This document shows, piece by piece, positions 1 to 9,400 of a DNA stretch of 64,000 bases; within the stretch, counting starts at the first letter, position 1; each line of letters starts with the position of its first letter. The stretch is taken from NCBI GenBank assembly GCA_050015675.1, contig JBEKAY010000001.1, positions 1 through 64,000 of the forward strand. The letters are read 5' to 3'. Origin of the DNA: Fen-1298 sp050015675. GTDB lineage: Bacteria > Bacteroidota > Ignavibacteria > UBA10030. The notes beneath the pieces are model-generated. The model made no database searches and was not told the origin of the DNA. It saw only the letters and a list, made by a program, of their open reading frames with translations. The position numbers and the translations under genes are program-made.

Positions 1-32
1 GTTGCATAATTTCCGTCGTCTTGTTGTTCGTT

Positions 33-527
33 ATGAATATCACGCTGAAAACTTTCTTGGCTTTGTCCATCTCGCTTGCATCATCATCCTTCTTCGAAAG
101 GGTTTTTGAGATGGCTTCTAATGGATTTAATTGCGCACAAGCGGTGTTCTCTACGTATGCAGAAGAGTTTGGTATTGATAAAACTAATGCGCTTAAAATC
201 TCATGCGGGTTTGGCGCAGGAATGGGACGTCGTCAAGAAGTGTGCGGCGCTGTATCCGGAGCGATTATGCTCATAGGCTGCAAACACGGCAAGACAATAA
301 AAGAAGACAATGCTGCAAATGATTTGACTTATAAACTTGTAAGGGAATTCTCGGAAAAATTCATTGCCAAACATGGGAGTATTTCCTGTAAAGAACTGCT
401 CGGTTGCAATCTCCAAACACCGGAAGGCCGGCAATTCTTTAAAGAAAATAATTTTCGAGATCTCAAATGCGCTCGATATGTACATGATGCATCTGAATTA
501 GCAGAAGCAATGCTGATGAAAGATTGA
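33..527 (+). CDS. C_GCAxxG_C_C family redox-type protein
   Basis: Small protein of the C_GCAxxG_C_C family, a probable metal- or redox-active group whose reaction is not established. The signature is visible: FNCAQAVF, then ISCGFGAGMGRRQEVCGAVSGA, then CKHGK and a C-terminal CKELLGCNL pair, so all the spaced cysteines are present. The start is uncertain. The family normally begins a few residues before the ERVFEMASNGFNC helix, whereas ATG 33 adds about 20 rather hydrophobic residues; TTG 21 and ATG 111 are alternatives. It lies at the window edge, so its upstream context is unseen. The family assignment is confident, the start and function are not. Confidence 0.8.
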   Translation: MNITLKTFLALSISLASSSFFERVFEMASNGFNCAQAVFSTYAEEFGIDKTNALKISCGFGAGMGRRQEVCGAVSGAIMLIGCKHGKTIKEDNAANDLTYKLVREFSEKFIAKHGSISCKELLGCNLQTPEGRQFFKENNFRDLKCARYVHDASELAEAMLMKD

Positions 528-653
528 GATGATGAAAGGTGAAGACGAAAGACTTCTTGGCTCTCTCCTGAATTTTTCATATATTACATAAGAATGATTG
601 TGCATTTGATCCATAGCAAGCTTACACCACCATAGCTTCTCTTCTATATCTAT

Positions 654-672
654 GAGGCATCATACATGCCTC
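654..672 (+). terminator. stem-loop after the C_GCAxxG gene, possible weak terminator
   Basis: Perfect 7-bp inverted repeat GAGGCAT / ATGCCTC with a 5-nt loop, between the first gene and prfC. Only a mixed T-rich stretch follows, not a clean T run. It may be a weak terminator or just a hairpin in the prfC leader. Confidence 0.35.
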
Positions 673-720
673 GCTTTCCATATTTTAAAAATCAAGATTT
701 TTACTTTAGAATAACTATAA

Positions 721-2343
721 ATGAAACTAAACGAACTCACACGGCGCAGAACATTCGGCATTATTAGTCACCCGGACGCAGGCAAAACCACGCTTACGGA
801 AAAATTACTGTTGTTTGGCGGTGCAATTCACACTGCAGGCGCTGTGAAGAGCAACAAGATTACGAAGACCGCCACTTCCGACTTCATGGAAATTGAAAAG
901 CAGCGCGGCATCTCTGTGGCGACTTCAGTGATGGGTTTCGAATATAACGGATACAAAGTCAACATTTTAGATACGCCGGGCCACAAAGATTTTGCCGAAG
1001 ATACATACAGAACTCTCACAGCCGTGGACAGCGTCATCCTCGTTATTGACTGTGCAAAAGGTGTAGAAGAACAAACGCGAAAACTCATGAACGTCTGCCG
1101 GATGCGAAGCACGCCGGTGATCGTGTTCATTAATAAGTTAGATAGAGAAGGGCGTGATCCATTCGCACTTTTGGATGAACTGGAACGGGAGCTCGGCATT
1201 CATACAAGGCCGCTTACATGGCCAATCGGTATGGGTGCGCGCTTTCAGGGTGTGTACAGTTTATTTGAAAAACAATTGAAACTTTTCTCTCCTAATAAAA
1301 CCCGCATCTCGGATGACATCGTCGCCATTGACGATCTCGCGAGTTCGTTCCTTGATGAACAAATAGGAGCAGATTCTGCTGCGAAGCTACGTGAGGAAGT
1401 TGGAGTAATAGAAGGAGTGTTTGAACCGTTTGATGAACAACATTACCGCGATGCGTACCTTGCCCCTGTTTTTTTTGGCAGCGCCATTAATAATTTTGGG
1501 GTGAAAGAATTACTGGATACGTTTGTAGCGATTGCTCCTTCGCCGCAGCTGAGGGAAACGAATATCAGAAAAATTGATCCGGCGGAAGAAACATTCAGCG
1601 GATTTATTTTTAAAATCCACGCCAACCTCGATCCTCATCACCGGGATCGTATTGCGTTTTGCCGTGTTTGTTCCGGTAAATTCGAGCGTAACAAATATTA
1701 TCTTCATACACGATTGGAAAAAGAAGTGCGTTTTGCTACACCAACTAGTTTTATGGCGAATGAAAAAAGTATTATCGATGAAGCATGGCCCGGTGATGTG
1801 GTGGGATTGTATGACACTGGTATTTTCAAGATCGGTGATACATTGACAGAAGGTGAGCAGTTTGTCTTTAAAGGTATTCCGAGATTTTCACCGGAAGTTT
1901 TCCGTCAGCTCGTCAATAAAAATCCGTTCAAAGCCAAACAAATGGATAAAGGAATACATCAACTCACGGATGAAGGTGTTGCACAACTTTTCGTTCGTCA
2001 GCAAGGCAATGTCATAATCGTTGGCACAGTCGGTGAGATGCAATTTGAAGTAATAAAATTCAGATTGCTACACGAGTATGGAGCGGACTGCGATATGCAA
2101 TCGATGAATATCTATAAAGCGTTTTGGTTCACCTCTTCAAACAAAGAACAGCTTGAACACTTTCAAGATCTTCAGAACTACCATATTGCTTATGATAGAG
2201 ATGATCATCCTGTCTTTCTTGCAGAAGGAATCTGGTCGTACAATACCGCAAAGGAAATGTTTCCGGATATCGAATTCCATCTTACATCGGAATTCAAAAT
2301 GGATGCGGACATTGTTCAGAGCATCGGACAATGGGGAAAATAA
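721..2343 (+). CDS. prfC: peptide chain release factor 3
   Basis: Translational GTPase RF3, which recycles RF1/RF2 from the ribosome after termination. The N-terminal G domain shows the P-loop SHPDAGKTT, the switch II motif DTPGH and NKLD. The KQRGISVATSVM stretch matches RF3 rather than EF-G or EF-Tu. Domains 2 and 3 follow, with the RF3-like segment FVFKGIPRFSPEVFR, and the 540-aa length is normal for the family. The start MKLNELTRRRTFGIISHPD matches the usual RF3 N-terminus. It stands alone, convergent with the panE-like gene downstream. Confidence 0.97.
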   Translation: MKLNELTRRRTFGIISHPDAGKTTLTEKLLLFGGAIHTAGAVKSNKITKTATSDFMEIEKQRGISVATSVMGFEYNGYKVNILDTPGHKDFAEDTYRTLTAVDSVILVIDCAKGVEEQTRKLMNVCRMRSTPVIVFINKLDREGRDPFALLDELERELGIHTRPLTWPIGMGARFQGVYSLFEKQLKLFSPNKTRISDDIVAIDDLASSFLDEQIGADSAAKLREEVGVIEGVFEPFDEQHYRDAYLAPVFFGSAINNFGVKELLDTFVAIAPSPQLRETNIRKIDPAEETFSGFIFKIHANLDPHHRDRIAFCRVCSGKFERNKYYLHTRLEKEVRFATPTSFMANEKSIIDEAWPGDVVGLYDTGIFKIGDTLTEGEQFVFKGIPRFSPEVFRQLVNKNPFKAKQMDKGIHQLTDEGVAQLFVRQQGNVIIVGTVGEMQFEVIKFRLLHEYGADCDMQSMNIYKAFWFTSSNKEQLEHFQDLQNYHIAYDRDDHPVFLAEGIWSYNTAKEMFPDIEFHLTSEFKMDADIVQSIGQWGK

Positions 2344-2423
2344 TAACGGGAGTAGATTAAATTGAAGCCATACAAAATAATATGCCGGCAATAATTCGTA
2401 TCGTGCATTGTAAATAGATATTT

Positions 2424-3350
2424 CTATTTTTTTAATCTTGCTTTTGTTTCCATTGGCAAAATGCACTCATAAACAAATCGATTGATTGGCGTTTCAATTC
2501 CATACTTCTTACCAAGATTAACCACTGTCCCGTTTTGGTAATCAATCTCTGAAGGTTTTCCATCCCAAACATCCCTTGTTAATGATGCTGTTGCATCACA
2601 TGGAAATGAATCAATGAAAGATACAGTTTTATCAATAAAGTCAGGTTCTATTTTTATGCCGATCTTTTGCGATAAGGTATAAATTTCAGTTAGTAAATCG
2701 ATCATCAATTGTCTTGTTTCCTTCAATTCTCTAATTTCTCCGTAAGTCGATTTTGTCACTGCCAATAATCCACCGACACAAATTGCGATAAACTTCTTCC
2801 ACAGTTCCGAATGAATATCTTCGGCAATTTTTGAATTTACTCCTGATGTATCGAATACATCTTTGATTTTCTTTAATCGTACTGATTTAGAGTTATCCAG
2901 CTCTCCAAATATAATAATCGGCTCTATTCCAAAATGATTAATTATTCCTGGCGACTCAATTTTACTCATTATCCTGCATAATCCACCAATAATATTATTC
3001 TGATTAATGCACTCTTTTAATTCATCGATTGCTAAAACGCCATTTTGCAATGGTAATATAGTTGTGTTTTTATTTACAATAGAAACTAATTCCTTTGCTA
3101 TATCTTTGACCTGCCATGCTTTTACTCCAATGATAATTAAATCCGACAATCCAATGTTTTTAATTTTGTCAGTTGCTTTGACCGAATGAATCTCAAAATC
3201 ACCTTGAATACTTTTTATTGTCAGTCCTTTTGTCTGGATGACTTCTAAATGTTTTCCTCTTGCAAGAAAAGTAACATCATATCCGGCTTTGGCAAGTTTT
3301 GCTCCAAAGTATCCTCCAACTCCCCCGGTTCCAATTATCGATATTTTCAT
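2424..3350 (-). CDS. panE: 2-dehydropantoate 2-reductase (ketopantoate reductase) family
   Basis: NADPH-dependent reductase of the ApbA/PanE family, which makes pantoate for coenzyme A synthesis. The N-terminal Rossmann fold reads MKISIIGTGGVGGYFGAKLA, followed by VTFLARG. The family motifs LPLQNGV and ELWKKFIAICVGG are present, and the catalytic Lys is probably in ELWKKF. The length of 308 aa is typical. It is the last gene of a minus-strand group and overlaps the upstream membrane-protein gene by 4 nt. PanE homologues also act on other 2-keto acids, so pantoate specificity is inference. Confidence 0.88.
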   Translation of the reverse strand: MKISIIGTGGVGGYFGAKLAKAGYDVTFLARGKHLEVIQTKGLTIKSIQGDFEIHSVKATDKIKNIGLSDLIIIGVKAWQVKDIAKELVSIVNKNTTILPLQNGVLAIDELKECINQNNIIGGLCRIMSKIESPGIINHFGIEPIIIFGELDNSKSVRLKKIKDVFDTSGVNSKIAEDIHSELWKKFIAICVGGLLAVTKSTYGEIRELKETRQLMIDLLTEIYTLSQKIGIKIEPDFIDKTVSFIDSFPCDATASLTRDVWDGKPSEIDYQNGTVVNLGKKYGIETPINRFVYECILPMETKARLKK

Positions 3351-3889
3351 TTTTTATTTTCTTTATTAAATAATAAATCCGCCGGACAACCTAATTCTCC
3401 CTGTTTACAATATCTACAAGTCAATGTCCCACGAATAAAACCATTACCGATTGTCGTTAATAATACGAGCATCACTAATGCAGATAACAACATAATATCA
3501 AATTTTAAAATCAAAATAATAATCCCAAGTATGAATGGTATCAATGATATTAACAGATCAGGAATCATATCTTTCCAGGTGAAGTCTTTCATACAGAATT
3601 GAGAACTATCGCCCTTTTTAAAAAACCATGAGCTGAGTCTCCCTTTCCCAAATCCACAGGTCTTGCCCCAATAAAAACAATTGGTACAATGATTTCGTAA
3701 CAGTCTAAATTCTAACATTAAAATAAACAGCAAGTAGAGAAATGAATAAACCAATCCTACTCTAAAAACTATGAGAAAACCAAGTGTATAAATACCCAAT
3801 GAAACAATATTGGATAGAATCACAATTCCAAGCGGGTAATTTTCGTATCGTTTTATTGATTTTTCGTTGTTATACGGCGTTTGTTGCAT
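3347..3889 (-). CDS. membrane protein with paired cysteine clusters, unknown function
   Basis: 180-aa protein, not assigned to a named family. It has two N-terminal hydrophobic segments (about residues 20-60), a cytoplasmic or periplasmic loop with CTNCFYWGKTCGFGKG, two more hydrophobic segments (about 110-150), then CRYCKQGELGCPAD near the C-terminus. The paired CxxC-type clusters on either side of the second hairpin suggest metal or Fe-S binding, or disulfide chemistry, but this is inference. It overlaps the nuclease-like gene upstream by 20 nt and panE by 4 nt, so the three are probably co-transcribed. Confidence 0.6.
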   Translation of the reverse strand: MQQTPYNNEKSIKRYENYPLGIVILSNIVSLGIYTLGFLIVFRVGLVYSFLYLLFILMLEFRLLRNHCTNCFYWGKTCGFGKGRLSSWFFKKGDSSQFCMKDFTWKDMIPDLLISLIPFILGIIILILKFDIMLLSALVMLVLLTTIGNGFIRGTLTCRYCKQGELGCPADLLFNKENKK

Positions 3890-5447
3890 AGGTTGAATTT
3901 CCAGTGATCATTTCCTGGATGAAGGTTGGGAAATATCTATCCCTCAGTAGAAAAATAAGGAAGAGGATGATTTTTTTTCTTGAGGTAATTTTGTTTGCGT
4001 CTCGTTCGTGTTGTATCATGACACTATAGTTGTTTGTAAAATCAAGGGAGAAATCAAAATCAGTAGATGTAACAATGGTCGGATCATCATGAGTATAAAG
4101 AGCATCATCGTTTAGTACATGATAGAATTCCAGAATTATTTCCGCAGCTCTTAAATCATTTGCTATTTGCTCAAATAATGTCTTCTCACGGAGTACGAAG
4201 GTCAAGTCCAACAGAATGCACGCAGCAAAACTTGTTCCCCGCTTTTGATATGGAAGTCCAGACAAATATTCAGAAAGCAATTGTTCCAATTCCTCTTCAT
4301 GGTTTGATCCGATTGGTGCAATTCCAAGTTCCTCGTGCCTATCGCACAGCCAAACGCAGACATTATTCAAATACTTACGAAGCCGTTCGAGTTGTTCCAA
4401 TTTCATAAGTGTGAGAGAAACCAGTACAACTGAGATAGCATAGTTGTCGCTAATTATGCGATGACAGCCCTGTTGCTCATCAAGCATCTTTAGGAAAAAG
4501 GTTTCCAATCTTATATTAGTCGTCTTTGAAGTTAAGATGTATAAGGAAAGCAATTCAAGAGTTCTCAGACACGAAATTGGATGGTAGAAAACAGAAAAGA
4601 CGCCTTGGAATTCCATTAGAAATGGCCTACCGTCTATATAGGCTTTCTCAGCCAACTCAAAATGTGTGTTGAGTATTAGATCATAGTATTCTTGGATGCT
4701 CTCGCTATAAACATCGTACTGCTCCCATTTAAGAAGAACTCGAACGAGCCCAGAGAGCATGAGAGCAGATTCATAATATCTATTTCTGTCAAACAAAAGT
4801 CTTGAGAAGAAATATGCCTCGAAGAATATTTGAAGACGGTTTATTGATTTGTCCCATTCAAGATTCATCCAAATCTTCGTATAGTTTTCGATTTCAAATA
4901 CATCCAGCAACTCATCATTACTGATCTTAGAATACATTTGAAAGAATTTGCCAACTTGCTCTGGTGAATTATGAAGTTCAAAAAACGGTCCTATGCCTAT
5001 AGTGAGGAATTCTTTTGTAAGACGGGGTCTGTCCCATGTTTCTACCAAAGGTGCTTTAAGTTTTTCTTCGACATATATGTTGAATTCCTGAAAGTCTATT
5101 GCAGCAGTAGAGAGTATGTTTCCGGAACAAACAAAAATGACTCTATGAGGTAGGCTCGTGTCAAAATTCGGATGAGCTAATCTGTTCGTCGTTGCGTCTA
5201 TTAATTGCGGCTTGATCTCATTTCGGAACTTGACTAAGTTTATATCACCTGCCTTGAGTTGAAAGGAAAACTGAGTTAAGATGCTATCTTTTTCCTTTTT
5301 TGCGATAACATCTTTTCCGAATTCAGTATTTCCATGAATCAGATGAATATCGTAGAAACCACCAGCCTCCAATAATTGCATGAACGGAAGAAAAAGTTGG
5401 AGTTCCTTAATAGATGTAAGATAAGTTTCGATAACGCTTCTTAGCAT
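3870..5447 (-). CDS. large helical protein with N-terminal Mrr-like nuclease motif
   Basis: 525-aa protein with no recognised name. Near the N-terminus (about residues 38-68) it has TEFGKDVIAKK followed by FSFQLKAGD. This is the D...QxK layout of Mrr-type PD-(D/E)xK endonucleases, with Asp46, Gln63 and Lys65 as candidate active-site residues. The remaining ~400 residues look all-helical, without clear motifs, perhaps a sensor or scaffold region. I chose the internal ATG at 5447, which overlaps the upstream gene by 41 nt. A longer frame reaches 5537, but its extra 30 residues are a basic, low-complexity overlap with the upstream gene. A defence role is possible; homology is unproven. Confidence 0.6.
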   Translation of the reverse strand: MLRSVIETYLTSIKELQLFLPFMQLLEAGGFYDIHLIHGNTEFGKDVIAKKEKDSILTQFSFQLKAGDINLVKFRNEIKPQLIDATTNRLAHPNFDTSLPHRVIFVCSGNILSTAAIDFQEFNIYVEEKLKAPLVETWDRPRLTKEFLTIGIGPFFELHNSPEQVGKFFQMYSKISNDELLDVFEIENYTKIWMNLEWDKSINRLQIFFEAYFFSRLLFDRNRYYESALMLSGLVRVLLKWEQYDVYSESIQEYYDLILNTHFELAEKAYIDGRPFLMEFQGVFSVFYHPISCLRTLELLSLYILTSKTTNIRLETFFLKMLDEQQGCHRIISDNYAISVVLVSLTLMKLEQLERLRKYLNNVCVWLCDRHEELGIAPIGSNHEEELEQLLSEYLSGLPYQKRGTSFAACILLDLTFVLREKTLFEQIANDLRAAEIILEFYHVLNDDALYTHDDPTIVTSTDFDFSLDFTNNYSVMIQHERDANKITSRKKIILFLIFLLRDRYFPTFIQEMITGNSTYATNAV

Positions 5448-5982
5448 AGTACTCTTTCTTTTTCTTTTCGAGTATCTGTTTTTGCCTCTTCTCTTGCTCC
5501 TTTGTGAACTGTATGTCTTTAGACTTTTTATAGACATCCGGATGCATGACTATGGTAGGTACGATTGGTTCTCCTTTTTCATCAAAGGGAACATACACCT
5601 TTTCAAGCATGTCAAGAAGCAAATCTGGGTTAAACGGCTTCCCACCACCGTTGACAGTGTTCCCAACCAGGGTGGTCACTTGCTCAACGGTGTTATACAT
5701 TATTCGATGCATCATGTTGATTCGTTCTTGAGTGAACTCGTGAACGTTCTTTACAAGAATCTCAAGGTCGTACTTAGCTATCGCCTCAAGACTGATCTCT
5801 ATAGTTGAAGAGATTTGCTGTAACGGTGTGAGCAACTCCTTGCCTTCTTTCTCATACCAGAAGCCGCCAGTATGAAGTTCGCGATGAGATCCGATATCTT
5901 TCAAGATAGCATCAGATGAAATGATGTATTTGAAATACCTCTCCAATATGCAGGATTCTATTTCTTTGTACCTGTAAGTCAT
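5407..5982 (-). CDS. hypothetical protein paired with the nuclease-like gene
   Basis: 191-aa protein, not recognised. It is mostly predicted helical with a charged, Lys-rich coiled C-terminus (about residues 155-180). The middle holds a Gly-rich NTVNGGGKPFNPD segment and a short VPTIVMHPDVYKKSK stretch. It has no signal peptide or membrane segment. It heads the minus-strand group and overlaps the Mrr-like gene by 41 nt, which suggests translational coupling and a shared function. It may be the partner subunit of the nuclease-like protein, but that is inference from context only. Confidence 0.55.
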   Translation of the reverse strand: MTYRYKEIESCILERYFKYIISSDAILKDIGSHRELHTGGFWYEKEGKELLTPLQQISSTIEISLEAIAKYDLEILVKNVHEFTQERINMMHRIMYNTVEQVTTLVGNTVNGGGKPFNPDLLLDMLEKVYVPFDEKGEPIVPTIVMHPDVYKKSKDIQFTKEQEKRQKQILEKKKKEYYAKKRYRNLSYIY

Positions 5983-6445
5983 TGTTAGAAAATTAACAAA
6001 TCAAGTTGCCCATGCAGTATAACTATTGTAAAAACGTATAGAGTATTTGTAAAAATTTCTGTGTCATGGATGAATCTTTAGTGCGTTCTTACTTATCACG
6101 TTCAAACATTTCTATAATTCTCAAATCGAAAATTTCAATAATCCCGTCAACTAATTTGATCTATATTCTTAGGGATGCTTGGTTAGCAATGTGTGTTCCT
6201 CTCGCGGGAATGTTAACAAGTTTTCCAATGAACAGCAAGGTTTAGCAGCCTCTTGAGAGTTTGCTAGTTCTTCCAATTCTGCAAACCTGAAGCTGTCATC
6301 TCGCAGAACTGCGAATTCTATTTGTAGTTGTGGACATATTTAGCGAAATTTCAATATAAATATGGCTCGGCAGGACGGAACAATTCTTGCCTGAGTATAT
6401 CGACTACGTTATTATCAACTATACTATAGAGAAGAGACAAATATA
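5983..6445 (+). other. intergenic region between divergent genes
   Basis: About 460 nt between the minus-strand nuclease-like group and nifJ. I see no convincing gene in it. Apart from the nifJ promoter at its right end it holds only short, weak inverted repeats. Promoters for the minus-strand group are expected near 5990-6050, an AT-rich part, but I cannot define one. Confidence 0.5.
6387..6415 (+). promoter_or_regulatory. candidate sigma70 promoter for nifJ
   Basis: TTGCCT, a 17-nt spacer and TATTAT, ending about 30 nt before the nifJ ATG. The hexamers and spacing are good, so transcription would start near 6422. Confidence 0.55.
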
Positions 6446-9400
6446 ATGTCAGACATAAAGAATGGACGAGAAAAAGTTACTATTGACGGCAACGAGGCGG
6501 CTGCTTATGTTGCTCATAAATTGAACGAGGTCATTGCGATTTATCCAATTACACCCTCCTCCAACATGGGCGAGTGGGCGGATGAATGGTCAGCACAAGG
6601 ACGTAAAAACCTATGGGGCACGGTTCCGCAAGTTGTGGAGATGCAAAGTGAAGGCGGCGCCGCCGGAGCTGTGCACGGTGCTTTGCAAGCCGGAGCGCTT
6701 TCCTGCACCTTTACGGCTTCACAGGGGTTGCTGCTCATGATCCCCAATATGTTTAAGATTGCCGGTGAGTTGACATCGACAGTATTCCACATTGCCGCAC
6801 GAACTTTGGCGACGCATGCATTATCCATCTTTGGCGATCACAGCGATGTGATGGCAACACGTCAATGCGGCTGGGGAATGTTGGCTGCAAACTCGGTGCA
6901 GGAAACAATGGATCTTGCGCTCATTTCGTATGCAGCAACATTTGAATCGCGCATACCGTTCATCCACTTCTTCGATGGCTTCCGCACATCGCACGAAGTT
7001 ATGAAGATCGAACAATTGAGCGACGCCGATATTTGCGCGATGATCGATGACGAGTTAATTCAGAAACATCGCGAGCGAGCGCTTTCTCCTGATCATCCGG
7101 TTCTTCGCGGCTCTGCACAAAATCCCGATGTTTTTTTCCAGGCACGCGAAGCTGCAAATCTTTATACCGATGCAGTGCCGGGTATTGTACAAAAAGCGAT
7201 GGACAAATTTGCGACACTTGTCGGACGTGAATATAAGTTGTTCCAGTACATTGGCGCACCGGATGCCGAGCGTGTTATAATTATGATGGGTTCCGGCGCG
7301 GAAACAGCACAGGAGACAGTAGAGTATTTGATTGAGAAAGGTGAAAAAGTCGGTTTAATAAAAGTTCGCCTCTACCGTCCGTTCTCCATTGAACATTTTG
7401 TGAAGTCGATACCAGCATCGGTAAAGAATATCGCAGTGCTGGATCGCACGAAAGAATCCGGCGCTGTTGGCGAACCGCTGTATCTTGACGTCATCACGGC
7501 ATTGAACGAATCTATCGTCGCAGGTAATGCACCTATCAAATCCATGCCGCGTATCATTGGCGGTCGCTATGGATTATCCTCTAAAGAATTTACGCCAACA
7601 ATGGTGAAAGCGGTCTTCGACGAAATGAAGAAGCCGCAGCCGAAGAATCACTTCACCGTCGGCATTAATGATGATGTCTCTCACACGAGCTTGGAATGTG
7701 ATCCTAATTTCAGTGTTGAAAAAGATGATGTCGTCCGTGCAATCTTCTATGGCCTGGGCGCCGATGGTACGGTGGGAGCGAATAAAAATTCTATTAAGAT
7801 CATTGGCGAAGATACTGAAAATTATGCGCAGGGGTACTTTGTATACGACTCAAAGAAGTCCGGTTCCACAACGACATCGCATTTGCGTTTTGGCCCGCGC
7901 CCGATTCATTCTATTTATCTCATCGACCGTGCAAGTTTTGTCGCATGCCATCAATGGTTCTTCCTCGAAAAATTCAACGTGCTGCAAGCGGCAATTCCCA
8001 GCAGTACATTCTTGCTGAACAGTATCTACGGTAAAGATGAAGTCTGGAATCATCTGCCGCGTCATATTCAGAAACAGCTCATCGACAAGAAGATGAAATT
8101 ATTTGTCATTGATGCCTATGATGTTGCAAAGAAAACCGGCATGGGCAGCCGCGTGAATACGATTATGCAGACCTGTTTCTTTGCCATCTCCGGTGTCTTG
8201 CCGAAAGAAGAAGCGATAAAGGCAATTAAATATTCTATTCAAAAAACGTACGGCAGAAAAGGCGAAGCAGTTGTCCAGAAGAATTATCAGGCAGTCGATC
8301 AGACACTTGCGAATCTCTTCGAAGTAAAAATTCCTGCCAGCGTAACAAGCACTATCGAGATGCCGCTGGTGGTTTCGGATAAAGCCCCCGACTTTGTCAA
8401 AAATGTTTTAGCAAAAATTATTGCTGGAGACGGCGACCAGCTTCCAGTGTCTGCAATGCCGAACGACGGCACATTCCCAACAGCTTCCGCACAGTGGGAG
8501 AAGCGTAACATCGCACTCGAAATTCCTGTATGGGAAATGGACATTTGTATCCAGTGCAACAAATGCGCAATTGTATGTCCGCACGCAGCGATTCGTACAA
8601 AGGTTTTCGATCCAGTAAAACTTGCATCAGCTCCCGCGAACTTCAAATCGATGGATTACAAAGGACCTGAGTACAAAAGAATGAAGTACTCCGTTCAAGT
8701 AGCGCCGGAAGATTGCACAGGGTGCAGTCTCTGCGTGGAAGTGTGCCCGGCAAAGAGCAAAAAGGAAGCAAAGATAAAAGCAATCAATATGAAGCCCCAG
8801 CCGCCCATCCGCGATCAGGAAAAAGCGAACTTCGAATTCTTTCTCAGTCTGCCTGAAGTTGACCGCCGTAATGTGAAAGTTGATACGGTAAAAGGATCAC
8901 AATTCCTCCGTCCGTTGTTCGAATTCAGCGGCGCATGTTCCGGCTGTGGAGAGACACCGTATATAAAATTAGCCAGTCAGTTATTTGGCGACCGCATGAT
9001 GGTTGCGAATGCCACCGGTTGCACATCCATCTATGGCGGCAACTTGCCAACAACGCCGTGGGCAAAGAATATTGACGGACGCGGGCCTGCGTGGTCGAAT
9101 TCGTTATTTGAAGACAATGCAGAATTCGGTCTCGGCATGCGATTAACTGCAGACAAGCTGAATGCAATGGCGAAAGAGTACGTTACAAAACTTACCACCG
9201 ATATCGGCGTCGATCTTGCCACAGCACTCATCGAAGCCGTGCAAAAGAACGAAGCTGAAATCTATGAACAGCGTGAGCGCGTAGAGATTTTGAAAAACAA
9301 GTTAGCAGTTATCAACAAGCCGGAAGCAAAGCGCCTGTTGACTCTTGCGGATAATCTTGTGAAACGAAGCATCTGGATCATGGGCGGTGATGGCTGGGCA

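Noticed and set aside
5983..6445. Possible structured RNA before nifJ
   Set aside because: Only short, weak inverted repeats; no known riboswitch features could be seen.
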